64,000 nt of DNA from NCBI GenBank assembly GCA_013399695.1, contig VXAU01002502.1:1770704-1834703 (forward strand), in the 5' to 3' direction. A program made the position numbers and the translations under genes. A model generated the notes under the pieces. The model did not search any database and had not been told where the DNA came from. It was given only the letters and a program-made list of their open reading frames with translations. The stretch comes from Formicarius rufipectus. Its lineage: Eukaryota; Chordata; Aves; Passeriformes; Formicariidae. Below are positions 36,792 through 51,080 of this stretch, piece after piece. Position 1 is the first letter of the stretch, and each line of letters begins with the position of its first letter.

Positions 36792-38027
36792 GTAAGTTCT
36801 TCTTAGAGTGGAGGAAGGAATCAAAGTATTTGAATATTTAACTGATTTTTCAAGGTCTTCAATGTGGCAAAAGATATTCCCAGTTTTATGTGCTTATGAT
36901 TTCATCTTCAGTCTTTATGATGGTGGCTGTATCTTAAGTCAGATCTGTACTTACAATGATTATGTTAATTTTGTATTTTGAGTACAGTAAAAATCCTATT
37001 GATTGCTTACTTACTACAGGTAGCAGATTTGATATGTTACACTATAGACAAACTTGTCAAAAAAGAAAAGTTGATAATTGGAAAACAGGAAAAAAGGTAA
37101 CACATGGACCAGTGTGGAGGAATGATGTGACTGCATTTTTGACATGCATGCAAATTCTCACAGGTTGCTGGTAAACTTTGCATCAACATTAAAATTACCT
37201 ACTTTCCTGGAGGTTAATTTTTTTTTTTTTAGCTGATAACTGTATTCCTGTATAAAAAAAAAAAAGGCAGAAAACTAATTCAGTTGAATTATACCTCCTA
37301 GTAGTTGGAATACATGTTACCAAGCTTGTTTTGTACATTTTTTAATGTGGTGTGATTTGCAAAAAGTGATCGGTTAAGTTTTTTTCCAGATCATGCAAAT
37401 AAAAATGTATCTTTCAAATTTAATTATTTAGCTTTGCTGAAATTGCATCATGGATAGTGGCAGAGGATTAAAACATCAGAGGTTAAAATCTGTCAGATCT
37501 GGTTAATCAGTAAGCTCACTTATTGGACCATGAACACACTTTATTTTCCATGACAAAATCACTCATTAAAATTAAGCTTGTACATAAATAGTCATGTCAC
37601 ATGGAAAACTGTACAACACCTCTTCAATATGTAGAGTTTTGTTCCTAATTGTAACAATTGGTCAAATATTGTTTAGCAATATAGTTCCAAAAGAAGCACT
37701 ACACCAAAATGTCTTCTATCCAACTAACATTACTTTTTTAAAAAAATTGCAAGTAAACAGTTCTTTCATTATATGTGCATATAGTTAGGATAGAGTACAA
37801 GTGGAAGAAAAAATGCTAGGCAGTACAGTAAATTAACATTACATTTACTTTTGCTAGGTTTTGAAAATGTAGTCAGCTTGGTTTTTATGCCCAAGGTTAA
37901 TGGATATATAGAAATTCCAGCAGAACAGTCTATTTAATTTGGCAGTAAACAAGCTAATAATTAAAGATCATACCATTCAGTTTGCTAAGGGTAATTAAGA
38001 TAATTCAGACAACACCAAGTTTTCCTT

Positions 38028-38116
38028 AAAAAAAGGCACCAGGAAAAAACAAACGGAAAAAAACCTGCCAAACAAATCAAAACAAAGCAAAAAAACCCAA
38101 CCAAACCCCCACAAAA
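38028..38116. repeat. A/C-rich low-complexity run
   Basis: CAAA- and CCAAA-rich on the plus strand with some G and T interruptions. The opposite-strand frame is phenylalanine-rich because of it. Confidence 0.75.
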
Positions 38117-39540
38117 TAGTCCAGAAAGGTAACTGCAGAAAATAGCTTATTCTGTACTTCAGTATCTTAGTGTTAATCAAGTGGACTTCAAGAAACTGGT
38201 TTTGTAAAACTACTCAATATATTAGGAAAAAAAAGAGTGCATTGGTGTTGGATTTTTTGTCGTCTCAGTCTTGGCCATCACTGAGAGAAAGCGTTCAAGG
38301 ATAGTCAGGAAACACTTCCTCAGAACTCACATCCCTTAGAAAGCTTGAGTTTGGTAGTGAAGACTGAAGGCTACCAAGATCTGGTTTTATTACCTTCATG
38401 GTAACATCTTTCTTATGGGTGTTTGTTTTTATCTCTGAAGATGAGGTGTCATTGTGCAGGATGTCCCAGGTCAGTTTTGTATGTTGCTTGTAAGTGTCCT
38501 GCAGTTTGATGCTGGGTGAACTGAAGAGGTGAAAAGCCCTTCAGTTTGGGAGTTCTGGGTGCTTCTCTCTTGTTTTGGAGAAAGGATTATTAGGAAAGCT
38601 GGGGAGTTGTATGGGGAAGGGTTTAGAAGAGTATGAGACTCCAGGGGAGGGAGGTGAGCAGGATACTTGGAGTGACAGATGCCTGTGTAAGGGGTCAGTC
38701 TCCAGAACCTGCCTCTGTGTGCTCAACAACTCAAATATGTCTGATGCTACCATGTCATTCTTTTCCTGGTGAATTGTCTGTGTACATCCAGTAGAACCAT
38801 GTCTCCAGTATCTGCTGAGCCAAAGGAGCTTGAGTTACTTCTATTCACTGCTTCACTGTTGAAATTTCAGGTGCCAAACTGTAAACTTGATTCAAATCTA
38901 GACTTCTCTTGTAGTTGGGGGTGAGGAGGAGGGGTGAAGTTGTCTGTAATGTAGGATTATTTTTCTATAGTGTTGTTTTTCCTCATAGAAGGTGGCAAAA
39001 TAGCAGTTTTCTCAAAAGTAAGCAGTGGAACTTGAATCATTTATTGTTGTTAATGTCAACCATGAAACTGACTTTAAAATAGCTTTTCTAATTACTTTTT
39101 AAAGGTACTTTCCCCCATCTCAGAAGTTAGCTTATAACTTATAAAAATTGAAGCAAAAATGGTCTCTTCAGGCAAGTGTTGGATGAAATCTGTATGGATG
39201 TGCTTTAGCACTATGGTTAACCTTCTATGACTTGAACTACTGCAGTGAGTCCAAAGGTGTACCCTGGAATTGAGTACTGCTTGATTGTTGTGCCCCACTG
39301 TAGAGATCTGTTCGCTTCCTGTTCAGTTTCTTGGAGTTGTGTGTTAATCCTGTAGGATGTCACATACATAAAACAAAGAACGTATTACTACCTTGGAAGT
39401 AAAGGGAAACAGAAGGTCTAACTGTCTGTGGAGAAGGTGAGATTAAAAATCCCACAAATGAAGAAATGATGGACAAGTTTTCCTTTACACTTAAGATCTG
39501 GTGATGCGCAACTTTGTATGTCTTTAACTCAAGTAAAACT

Positions 39541-39585
39541 AAAAAAAAAAAACCAAACCAAAAAAGAAAAACCCAAAAAAACCCA
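39541..39585. repeat. A-rich/A-C run
   Basis: An A12 stretch followed by CCAAA-type words. It could be a decayed microsatellite or retroelement tail. No element body is visible on either side. Confidence 0.78.
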
Positions 39586-39677
39586 CTACTATTTGTTAAA
39601 ACACCAGTAGGAAAAATTCAGTATCATGTAGAATATGTCCTGTTTCAGCTAAAAGAAGCTATTTTGTTATCAGCAGA

Positions 39678-39695
39678 TATATATATATGTATATA
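39678..39695. repeat. Short AT microsatellite
   Basis: A run of alternating AT, interrupted once by a G. It is too short for further inference. Confidence 0.7.
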
Positions 39696-42600
39696 GAAAA
39701 AGAATTGTGTACAGGAGGGAATAACCACCTTCAAATGTTAGTGATTTTAGAACAGTAAAGTCATGGATGGCCTTGAGTACCCAGTGGTACAATACAGTTC
39801 TGCCAAAACTGTTAGTGATGTTGGCTTCTCTGAAATTTGGGGCCCAACCATCAAATGAATTGCACTTTATGAGTCAAGTGCTTCCACATCTATCAGAGAC
39901 AAGGTCTGGTAAAGAATAACTGAAAAAAAAAAAGTTAAACAAGGAAGTCTTCTCATAAAATGTGTTTCAGGAATCATGCTCTAGGTTTTAATTTCACAGA
40001 AGAGTCTTCACTACTAGGCCAGTTATCAAAATTTGCTTATCATCTTGGTATAAAAATCTTTGGAATTGGTATTTTAATGACCCATTTTGGTTCAAATGTA
40101 TAATTTACTAGCTGTTTTCAGCTTTAAGTCTTTGCCCTCACACAGATTTCTCATTACTCCATTGGACAGAACAGTACATATTTTATATAGTTGAGAAAAA
40201 GATGACAAAATCCTTTTAAATTGTTGGAAATATTTGATTTTTTGCAGTATTTTAGTGTTCTGGTTTGAAGTATCTACCAATATGACTTATGTGAAGGTTC
40301 TTTACAGAACTTTTCTCTTAATGTGTAAAAGAACAGTTTAAGTCAAAACTGCATAAAGCATTGCTAAGACTAATTTATATGTGTTGAGGTAAGTACAGTT
40401 TGCATTTGCTTATGAAGTTGTTTATGTCAATTACTGCTTTATATGGTGCTCAAATAGATCTCTTCAGTAGCTTTAGGTAAGATGGATAAATGGTTCTTGT
40501 CATTCCTCTGCATAAATTAGATTATTAGTAAGTAATTAAAAAAATCAACACAAACCTCTGTCAACTAAAGTAATAGCTTATTTTAGAAGGAAGTGTGCGG
40601 TGGTTTTTTGGCAGTAGGAACAGGGAAGAAGTAGTAGGAAGGAAGTTGAAATAAGGTGTTTTAAACCTGTCTGAAGGCAACAAAACAACCGAGTCAGGTA
40701 AAACCAACTAAAATATTTCAACTATTTCAGGAGGTCTTTGACAAATAAAAATTTTAAGTAGTTAATTAGTTGTGCAAATGATACTGGGGCTTTTGTGGCC
40801 TTTTTTGACTCATTACAGAAGTAGTGTTCCTGTTGTAAGATAAGCACAGTTGTGTAATCTAGCAGAAAATCAACAGGAAAAAAAATCAAAAAACTCCAGT
40901 TTAGCTATTTGCCTCTACTGCCCCAAGACAGTAGTTTGTAGCATGTTGTCTGATTTCATTTTGGAAGTTTGAGATGACTGTGTTGAATTGCTTATTATAC
41001 ATAATTTTACTTATGTGCTCTGGGCACTGGCTTACACTTATACCTTAAAGGTCACCTGTAAGAACTGAAGGTTTACAGTTTCAGTGTCACGTTTTTCCCT
41101 CCCTGTGGGAGGGTAATATGTATGTGTAGATTAAGTAATTATTGATTGAACAGGTTTTCTTGTTTGTTTTTTTTTTTTTCTTTTAAAAGAGAAATCTCTA
41201 AAGGAATGTGAATTTAGTTTTGGGCATGATGATCCTTTGTATTATCCTTGTCACATCAGTATGTTAATGCAGTTAAACTCCTAATTGGAAGGCAAACACA
41301 TGTGTTTACTGAACCTGTTGCAGTTAGCAAACTGGAAACTTTAAGTGTCTGCATACTAAATGGCACAAAGGCTTTGTGATAATGATATTCATAGAGTTTG
41401 ACTTTGAAATATGGCAAGTGCTTTGCATGAAAGGCACAGCACACAGGAGGTGTGTGCAACATTAGCTTTGGTCTGTCAAAGTTGCAGTACCCAGCCTTGA
41501 GCACAGTCACTTCAGTCATCCCTGGAGCTGTTGACAAGGCTGGGATCTGTATCCAGAATGCTATGAAGGGATGGGAGGAAGAAAAAGTTCAGCTCATCTT
41601 GTGGGATGAGGAAAACTTATTTTCAAACTTGAAACTGTAGAGGAAGCTTTTTAGGCACTTGATATTCTACAGCTCCTGTAAGGAATGCAAAGCATCATCT
41701 TTAGACATGTGACTCTAAACACAAATCTGTGATGGAGTAGAACCTGTTCCACTGAGTCCAATTTAAAGCTAAATGCTTAGGAAAACAAAAGCAGAGATGT
41801 AGATTGCACCAAATATTTGTAAAAGTAACTTTCTGCATTAATTTGCTCAGATACAGTTGAATTAAACCAAAACTAAACATAAGTATATACATTAATTTCT
41901 ATGGTTACTTTGTATGTCAAGTGTTGACTTAGTTGGCACATATGTCATCAGTTTAGAGTTAGAACGTGACTTTTCATTATTAGCTTTGCAGGTCATGGAG
42001 TATCTTAACAGGTTAAAGATATTAAACGGAAAAATTTTCAAAACTTGATATAAAAAAATTTCTGAATTCATGTGTTTAATCTGTAGTGGTTTCTCTGCTA
42101 GAGGGCAATGAATTCTTCTTAGTCCATTTGAATTAATTTGTGGGTATTCAGTGATGCAGATCCATTCAGAGTAAAGCTGGCTCTTCACCCATGGCATCTA
42201 CTCTAAGACTTCTCCTTTCAAGTAGTGGAAGGAAATGAGATCTGGAAAGGCAGTGATTAAATTATTGCTTTAGCTCATGGTTCAGTTGTTTGGGATTATT
42301 GAAAGTTGGCTTCAGTGCTAGTTTTCCTGAAACTCTAGACACTTACTAGTTCAGTTGATTTTTTGCATCTTTGGTGTATATATATGTATTGTTACAGAAT
42401 TTTCAACTGAGATATTCAGATCTCTGAGAATTCTCAATGAGTTGGGCATGGAACAGCATGACTTTGTCACTAACACTGCTTCGTGGTGCTTCACTAGCAT
42501 GGTTCCACCCTGATCTAGAGCTGTGTTTTCTGCTTTTGAACTCTGTGCAGACATTTCAGAATGGAAGCTTGTAATTCTTGTTTTGCTTTTTAGTATCTTT

Positions 42601-43237
42601 TTTTATATACACACATATATATTGGCAGTCTCAAGATTATTTTAATACTCAGCACTTGTTGAAACTGTAGATTCTCAGATCTTGACAGATACTGGGTTTT
42701 TTTTTTTTGGGGGGGATATATTATAAAAACTTTGAGTGAAATGAAGGGCAACATAAGCCCTCAATTCAAAAACTTAACTGCTTTTCTTTAATACTGAAAG
42801 TAATATACTTATGAAAACTGATTGTATCATAGGAGGTCATAAACTGGTGAGTTCTGGGCATGATTACATGCCGTTTCCAATATGTTCTTGGAAAAAATAG
42901 TGCTGAAATGAGGTGTACTTTGTATAAAGTAGGCTTTTTCTGTGTGGTGGTTATATGGAAAGAATCACAACTGTATATGGCGTTTCTTTACACTGTCTTG
43001 GAGCGTGCCTCAGCACCTGATGCACTGCATGCAGTTCATGACTTGCAATTGATATTTGAATATTCAAATTTTGGAGTCACTGCCTTTACATTGCCATCCT
43101 AATTGTTTTCTGAGCAGTGTTCTGTAGCTTCTACTGGGATGAAATGCAGTGCACTTCTGGGTCTCTGGTCTCCTGGGGGGTCTTAATTGATGAGGTTTTG
43201 CCTGCCAAAGTATGGGTTGATGTTCTTTCATACCTAG

Positions 43238-43292
43238 GTTTGGAATCTGGGCCAATTTTAGTTCTGATTTAGCTGCTGATTCTTCTGCCTTG
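43238..43292 (+). other. Splice-flanked 55-nt segment (candidate exon or pseudo-exon)
   Basis: The acceptor (GTTCTTTCATACCTAG ending at 43237) and donor (CTTG followed by GTAAGTG at 43293) are both good. One frame is open, reading FGIWANFSSDLAADSSAL. Its entry phase would accept the exit phase of 28076-28114, but that is a one-in-three coincidence. The protein is not recognised. Confidence 0.13.
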
Positions 43293-43552
43293 GTAAGTGT
43301 TGATATTTCAGTGATCAGTTACAAAATGTGTTGATGCAGATGAAAGAAAAATATGTAAGCAATACTTAATGTTTTTATTTCCCTTGTTGACTAAGTATTC
43401 ATAAAATGGCTTTATAAATCCAGAACTTCTAGAAGCTTTCCTCTGACAGTGATTGAGGGAATGAGACCTCTTCCAGTGTGTTTAACATTGAGCTTTTTTA
43501 GAAACTCACCCCCCGCGACCTAGATGCACATTTCCATCCTTGTGTGTAGTGT

Positions 43553-43619
43553 TTAGGGTTTGATTTTGGTTCTGTGGGTTTTTTTGTTTTGTGGGGTTTT
43601 GTGTTTTTTTCTTTTTTTT
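43553..43619. repeat. T/G-rich low-complexity run
   Basis: GGGTTTTTTT- and GTTTT-type words on the plus strand. Confidence 0.8.
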
Positions 43620-46600
43620 AATTGTAATTAATTTTCTCACATATGAAAATCATCTGACAGAATGGTGTGTGGGGTCCTGATCATGTTTCAGGTTGGACTG
43701 TGTTTTCAGTCCAAGCTGGCCCTTTACCTTTTAGTCCTGTTATGTGTTCCACCCAAAAATAATAAAACCAAAGCAAGACATACACAAATCCACTTGAAAA
43801 AAATTTTTCTGCCTGCCTAGAACTCTTGAAGAGCTCTTGAAATATCTTGGGGAATTTATTATATTTGGTGAAATTCTAATGTGCCTGAAATTCTGAATGC
43901 AATTTATCATAGAATCCTACTTCCTGCAGTAACATTAAAACGAAAGGGGAAGGTAATAAACATTTGCTTCACTGAGAAATACAGTGAAGTAATAGTTCAC
44001 TAGGCAGCATGTCAATGGCATATAATTTAAACATGTACATGCCCAACTGCAGCTGCAGCATGTGAGATCAGCTGTGCTGGTTTTAGGCTTACAGGGTTGT
44101 GTAGCTTTGCTTTTGTGGGTTCAGCTCCTGACTGAAGTTACTTCAAGCCTGAGTAGTGTGTCCAGAGTAGCCTTTCCATAGGGATATTTTAGTGACCTCT
44201 TTAAGCATTTTGATGTGAAAATGCCCAGGATGTTAAGCTTAGAAAATGTACTTACTGTTCTGTTACTTTTGATACTTTTCACAATGCCTTTTTTTCTTCT
44301 ATTCCAAAACTAAGTCTGCAAAACTGACTTCAGTCCTTATTTTCATGGTTTTGCATGGCAGCAACTTGAAGGTTATGTCAAGACATTTTAACTGTAATAA
44401 ATAAGCTTCTAAAAGGTTTCTCTGTTCAGATTTAGTATGGGAAACTTTTCAGCTGGACGCATGGACTTGTAGTATGGTTTTTGAACAGCATTTGTCAGAC
44501 TAGTCAAGAGGCTGAAGCTTTGTGTGCTACTGGTGGGGGGGGAACCTAAAAAAAAATGGTTTTCAGAGTCTGCAGCTCAAAACCTGCTGTCCTCAACCCT
44601 ACAGCAATTTCTACTGCTCAGGGGAAGTTACCAGCAGGATAAAAAAGCTGCAAGTAAAGGCCTGTGGGAAAGAAGCGTGAAACAGAGTAGCAGGTTCATA
44701 CTTTGGATGGGCTTTCATGTAAGGCTTCTACATCTTTAGGTAATGCCATCTGTGTGCAGAAGATCTCATGTGACTCTTGAAACTCTTCTGTTATTAATGA
44801 ACTAATATTTTCTCCAATAACAGCTTTTAAGAGTTTAAAAAACCTCGAGACCCTGTGTTGTATGGATCCAGATCAAGCGAATTGTTCTGTTTTGAAGGGG
44901 AAGTGCTGTGGCAGAAAAAAAAAAGAAAGCATGTATCAGCTGGGGTGCTTTTTGTGAGATGGAGGCTGATGTAGAAAGAAGTGAAGGAATAAAGCAGAAG
45001 TATTGTCCAAGTGGTCACAGGGAATGCAGTGGAAGAAGGAAAAAGTGTCATTCTTAGAGTAATTACCAGAGATGGTGCAGATAATCTTGCTGGTAGTGTC
45101 AAACAAGGTTAAAACAAATTTGCAGAAGAAAATGCTAAATTGTAGATGTCTATTATATCTGCATGGAAATGAAGACAGCAAAAAAGGATGACTCCCTTGC
45201 TGGTTTTATGTACTGAGGTTGAGCTGTGATGGGCAGTGGGGGAACCAGAAGCTGCCTCCCAAATAGATGCATTTGCAATTGTTTTCCTCTAGTAGCTTAA
45301 ATTGATTTTACTTGACATTCGGAGTTTTTGCTTGTGTGTTTTTGATGGAGGTTTTTGTTTCAGCCTGTGTTGCTCTTTTAGTAAGGTATGAATTCCTTTA
45401 GTTTCATGGTATATTTTATTTGCAGATGTGTTGGTGTTCTTGGTATGTCTGTGTCCCTGTGCTCGTGCAATTCATACATTGCAACAAATTTTGTTTTGGA
45501 GAAATCTCATGATATGGGAGAGTTATTGCTCACAGTCATCATGTGCAGACTGGGATGTAGACTGGTGAAGACTTGGTTTCGTTTGTTTGCTTTTTACCCA
45601 GTAAGATCTTCAATTTGACAATATCTTAAAAAAAAAATCTAGGCCAGTGATTGGAACCAAATTTTAACAATGGCAGTGTGGAATGGCAGAGGGGGAGAGG
45701 GATTGTTCTAGGGAGTATATCAGATATGTTGAAAAGTTGGATAATAAAATGGTATGACAATGCCATACCATTGGAGAACAAGGAGTGGAAGGTGAAGTAA
45801 AAAAAATTAAAACAAAACTGCCTCTTGAACTTTAGCAAAATGTACACACAGTAGAAAACTAATTCCCCAGGAATGTTGGTTTTTTTTTTCCTCCCTTTTT
45901 CATCCTAATTAAACCTTTGGTGGACCCATTTAGTCATGTGTTTTCAAGACTTAATACATAAGTGAAATATTCATATGTGAAAAGATTTTAAAGTAGGGAC
46001 CTCAGAATTTCAGTTAGACTAGTTTCCTATTACTGGGTAAAATACTATCAAAGCTCTTTATATAAAGCATTTATATGCATTTTTAAAAAATAATTATTGT
46101 AGTCTTGCATTAGAATGTTTTACAATATGTGAACCTTACGAAGTATTTGAAAGGCAAACACAACTAGAAAAGGAGTGAATGTGTCTGGGCCTGCTGTGCT
46201 GTGGAAATGGTCAACCAGGGAAACAAGGCTGATGGATGCAAAAAGGCATCAAACCAATGCAATGAAAACCTGGGCTGGCAGCAGAATGACATGAGCAAAC
46301 AGTAAGAGTGTGATGTCTGAAGATTTTGCTAGATTAATAATAAATAGGTGTACATAAATAATTAGTTTCTGACAGTTTTAATGACAAGTCATCTAAGGGA
46401 AAAAAATTTGCATATTTGGAATTGAAGAATGACAAGTTGGAGATGACAGAGGGAAAGAGTTGGGAGCGGAGACAGGCAGGTTGTCTAAATATGTGTTACA
46501 CTAAATACAGGTGATGATTTTACTTGAAATTAAAAATAAGCTTTGATTTGATTATTTTTAAATTGTTAGGCATTCTCAGCTGCAAATTTCACCAGGTCCC

Positions 46601-48889
46601 AGGAGGATTTCTAACAGCAAGCATGTTACTTGTACAAGTTGCATTCCTAGGCATCAGCAGATGTGTTTGCACGGAGAGGACTCTTAGTGGGGAAAAAGCC
46701 AATTTCCTCCTTCTCCCCATGTAAATTCAAGCTATTTTGTCGAACTGTAATTTGGCAGTAATAACAAAGATTTCACCAAGTTGTGGGTTTGAATATAATA
46801 CATTGAATTAGGCAACTGTTGTATGTACTATGGATGTTTTTCTCACTGTTACATCTGAAGCTGAATGAAGAAATAACCTTTTTGGTCTGTAGACTGTATT
46901 TTTGAATATGATCTTGTTGCCCTTTCTTTTACCTCATCAATCTTGCTCATCTCCCTGTAGCCTCAAGTGCTGTAAAAATCAATAGGCAAAAAATAGAAAC
47001 CTGTATTTACATTTTTTACAGTGATGTGTCAACACTAAATGTGTAGAACACTCCAAGCATGTAAAAAGTCCTTTGCTTTTTAATTTTTGGCCTGTACCAG
47101 TGGGTTAAACTGGTGGTTGTTCAGCAGTTAAGTCAGGAGAAGCCTCAGAAACTTGGCAGTAGATGAAGTTTTGCAAGTCCAGTGTCTGTTACCAGGGAGG
47201 CCAAAAAAAGACAGGGGTTGGAGCTGTGGTAATCGTTGTAATTGCATCTGCTCCTTAAGATGTGCAGGGCTGCCTTAGTGTGCAAAGGGTGCCAAACTGG
47301 GGCTGATGTGGGTTCAACAAACCAGAAGGAAGATGCTATTGACATTTGGAAGACTATCATTCAGCCTCATGTTACAGAACATGATGCTAAGAATCATCTT
47401 GCAACTTGGTTATTAAAACGATTTTTTTCTTAATCTCTTGGGATGGGAAAGATAGAGAGGACTTGTTAGGTTTCCATGAAAATAAAGAATACTTTACAAA
47501 TACTTACAAACTTGGAAAAAGTAGCTTTTCGGTTATGATGGGTCAGTTATCACCATAGGATGTGCTATTGCATCTTCTGAAGATGCTAGTCTGTTTGATC
47601 GGCAATAAGCATAAAGATCTAATACACCATTTGCCAGCTATTTATTGGTTGCAATTTTTAGTAATGACTAGACAAAGCTCAACTCAGCTGAGCTTATGTG
47701 AGCTGTCATATATGTCAGCTTCCAGTTAGCACAGGAGGATTTAGAGGTTTGTTATTTTAGTTATTGATCTGTCAAAGTAAACCTGTGAAGATGATATTTA
47801 AGAACTAATACCCATAAATTTTAACATGTCTTCTTTTTGTCTTTTGAAATTTTATGTAATAAATACTGTCTAGGAAGGAAACCTGAGCTCCTTTTTCATC
47901 TTTGAATTTAAGTGCTGTCAACTTCTCAGAAAGCCATGAATCTCTGCATGCATTTTGGTGTGGTGCTGTTACTGCTGATTGTCACTAGACTAGAAGTTCT
48001 TTCAGTGATACACAGATCTTAGAATACAAATGTAAATTTTCAAGTATCAGATCTAGCATGCTTTCAAGAGGGCTTCTGTAGTGTTGTGTGTCTTCATCTG
48101 GCTGTGTCTAAATATACATGAGCTCTTTTATACCCTTAGACTCTAGTGTGTTTCCAAATGCATTGGACAAAAATGAGAGCTTTGATCCAGTACTTTAATT
48201 TTATCACTTTTTCATCTTTTGATAATTGCAATTACTTTCTAGTATATTCATATCCATGTTATGTGTAGATGAAAGAAGCACACTTTATTTGGAAAAGACA
48301 GCACAAAAATAGCCTTGGGTCTCTGAACAAGACTATTCAAAATATCGGGAGCTAATTATTCACAAAATTGTGTTTCTGAGTAATTCTGACTGCTTTTAAG
48401 CAATTGTTGGACAGACTTAATATTTAGAAAGCAAGTTAGGATAGGTCAAATGCATAACTTGCAGCTTTGAATTGATTTCAACTGAAGTTAGTTTATATTT
48501 GTGTTGATTTGGTTTATCACCTCGTAAAAAACCTAATTGGCTTGTCCACAGAATGAGCTATGTAAGTAATGAATTTAGAATTTTTTCATGTCATTATGCA
48601 GTCACTAGCTTGTGTTGCTCAAGCAGGTCATGAAAATGAAGCTTTTGTCAAGACCCACAGCAGACTCTTGCGTTTAGTACCTGGTCATGGATGCATCAGC
48701 CTTGCTTGAGGTTTCCTGTTCCTCAGAGCAGTGCTCTCTCATCCCTACTGCTGCTGTGTTTCATGGATTTGGAGTACCATAAAAGACAGTGGAGTTCTTC
48801 TATTATCTGTCTTTGCTGGTGGTTTACTTTGTGTCTTGCATGAGTGAGAGTTAACTACAACTGTAATGGCAAGTACCTGTTGTGTGCTC

Positions 48890-48919
48890 AAAAAAAAAAA
48901 AAAAAAAATTAAAAAAAAA
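48890..48919. repeat. Poly(A) tract
   Basis: Nineteen A, two T, then nine A. It could be the tail of a retrotransposed copy, but the sequence before it shows no recognisable element or processed pseudogene. Confidence 0.88.
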
Positions 48920-50285
48920 CTTCATGTTGAATGTTTGATAGAACGTACTAAGCTAATGAAAAAAACCTTCCTTGCTACTTATTGCTGTAAGAATTAGTAT
49001 TATATGAAAAAGAAAAGAGTAGTTAAATTGTGCTTCACCCGAGATGAAGATGCTAAGTGATGTCATCCATTTTGGAAGACCATTGCTATGGGAAGTTGTG
49101 TGAAGAATATCACTGCTCAGACTTCTTTGAAGGACATATGTTATCCAAGATAACCAAAATGATGTTCATTTGTCTTGAAAGCATTAAGGTTTTCATTAGG
49201 CTTAATTGCAGTGGAAGTTTGAAGAGTCTGTACGAAGATAATTAAAAAAACCCTCTGTACAGTTTTTCAGTCTTATAGAGAACTCACTTCAATTAGTTAA
49301 ATGATTTCTTAAATACTTAATTGACTAGAAAGTTTTCAGGAATTAACCTTGGCTATTAATATACATCTGTCACATTGTTGTTCATGTATAGACAGCTGAA
49401 CTCTGGTTTTAGATGTCCACCCCAGCCTTAACTTTTGGTTCTGTGCCATTGAAGGCCACACGGCTCAGAATATTTTCTCTTTAGACTTCCAGATATATTG
49501 CCTCATGAGTAGGCAATTTTTGTCTTTTGTACTGAACAGATGTTGATAGAAAGTAACCTGGTGCTTTACTGTGTGTTTGAACCACTGCTCTGCTTTATGT
49601 GAAGTTTAAATTTTGAGATGGCTTCCTGAAGGAAAAAAAAATTAGTTTTGACCTTAGTTATAGCAGAGATGTGGCACTTCTTGCCTTGCTGTGTCATGCT
49701 GTGTTTTCACTAATAGTATGATTCCTTGTCTTACATGTCCTGGAGATGGAGATAGATTCTAAGACAGCATAGCTGAAAGCAAAAACCTTCCTTGATGATG
49801 CGATTGTTCTTTTTTTCCCATATTTTTTTGGTTACAACTTGAAACATTGGTTTTAATTACTGTGCTTAGATTTACTTTTGCCTAAAGAGTAGTCATGTAA
49901 AACTCAAAGGAACTGTCATTAGAATTAAATGTACCCATCTTCACTGTTCCTTTGACATGGTCAATGACTAATAATGACCTTTATAAAATGGTTTTCATTT
50001 CCTTTTAAGAAAATAGATGTATTGGGCTGAAGCTGTTTCAAGTGTCCTTGCATTTGAAAGCTAATTGTACATCTTTGGGAGTGGAATATATTATGATGGC
50101 AATAAGGTTAACTGTAGAAGTCTAGTTGAATGCCACTATAATTAGGGATGAAAGTATTTACTTTTTATGTATGTGTTCCCAAGCAGAGCAGATTGTTTAG
50201 CATGTGTTTATCTTCCTTCAGTGAAAATAGACCAGCTAGTTGTAATGGTTACTTAATTGACACAGAGAAGTGCTCTATAGTGTGC

Positions 50286-50318
50286 AAAAAAAAAAACAAA
50301 CCACAAAAAACCAAAAGA
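50286..50318. repeat. A/C-only run
   Basis: An A-run followed by CAAACC-type words on the plus strand. Confidence 0.8.
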
Positions 50319-51021
50319 ATTTGCAGGGCATTTCATCAAGTGAGAATGTGAAAATAGTGTGTGAAATAATTAAGGATAACTGAAAAGGTGGGGGGGTGAA
50401 TATCTGAAAGAAAGGCCTGATAGGTTCTTGGCAGTGAGATGAGTGAAGGGGTTGGGAATGCTGGAAAAGAGAATAAGGTTAAAATGGGCAGGGAAAAGGG
50501 AATTCTGGAAGGAAGAGTTTGTTTTCAGCACATTTTACCTTCTGTGTGGTGCTGCATTACTTCAGAGCACTATGTTTGCTGCCTTTAGACAGAACAACTC
50601 TGAGTAATAATCATCTTGGAATTTGCAGTAAATCACTTTTGGATGGCTTTCAGTAGTCATGAAATGCACCTCTTGTCTCTGAAAAGTAACAATGACACCC
50701 CTTAGTATTATAATTTTTATATCATTAACCTGTTTTCCTATTTGCTGAAGAAAGGACAAAGTAAAATTGGTCACTTGTGCCATGCTGTGTCCTCCTCTCC
50801 CATTACATCAGGTCACAAACTGAATGTAAATCTTACAAAGACTCAGGTTCAGCCAGAACTGAGTTTCATTTCTGATCAGGCCTTTATACACTTTTCCAAT
50901 TAATAATTGTGTGGACAGATCTTTATTTCTGGGGAAATTAATTGTATAGTTACCCCATACTAAACCATCAAAATTGCTGTGCCTGTGTGCCAGTAGCAGG
51001 GATTCTATCTTGGAATTTTAT

Positions 51022-51080
51022 GAATATTTCTTAGTGCTTAGGGATATTTCTAATACTTTAGGAATATTTCTAGCACTTAC
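51022..51080. repeat. Three-copy imperfect tandem repeat, about 20-bp period
   Basis: Three adjacent units of the form ggaatatttctnagnactta start near 51022, 51041 and 51061. Copies differ at a few positions. This is a small local minisatellite. Confidence 0.75.

Noticed and set aside
37393..37400. Octamer ATGCAAAT (POU-factor motif)
   Set aside because: An 8-mer is expected about twice by chance in this much sequence, and no promoter or enhancer context is visible.
43902..43920. atcatagaatcc, resembling the CR1 terminal repeat
   Set aside because: The following sequence does not continue as CR1, so the short match is probably chance.
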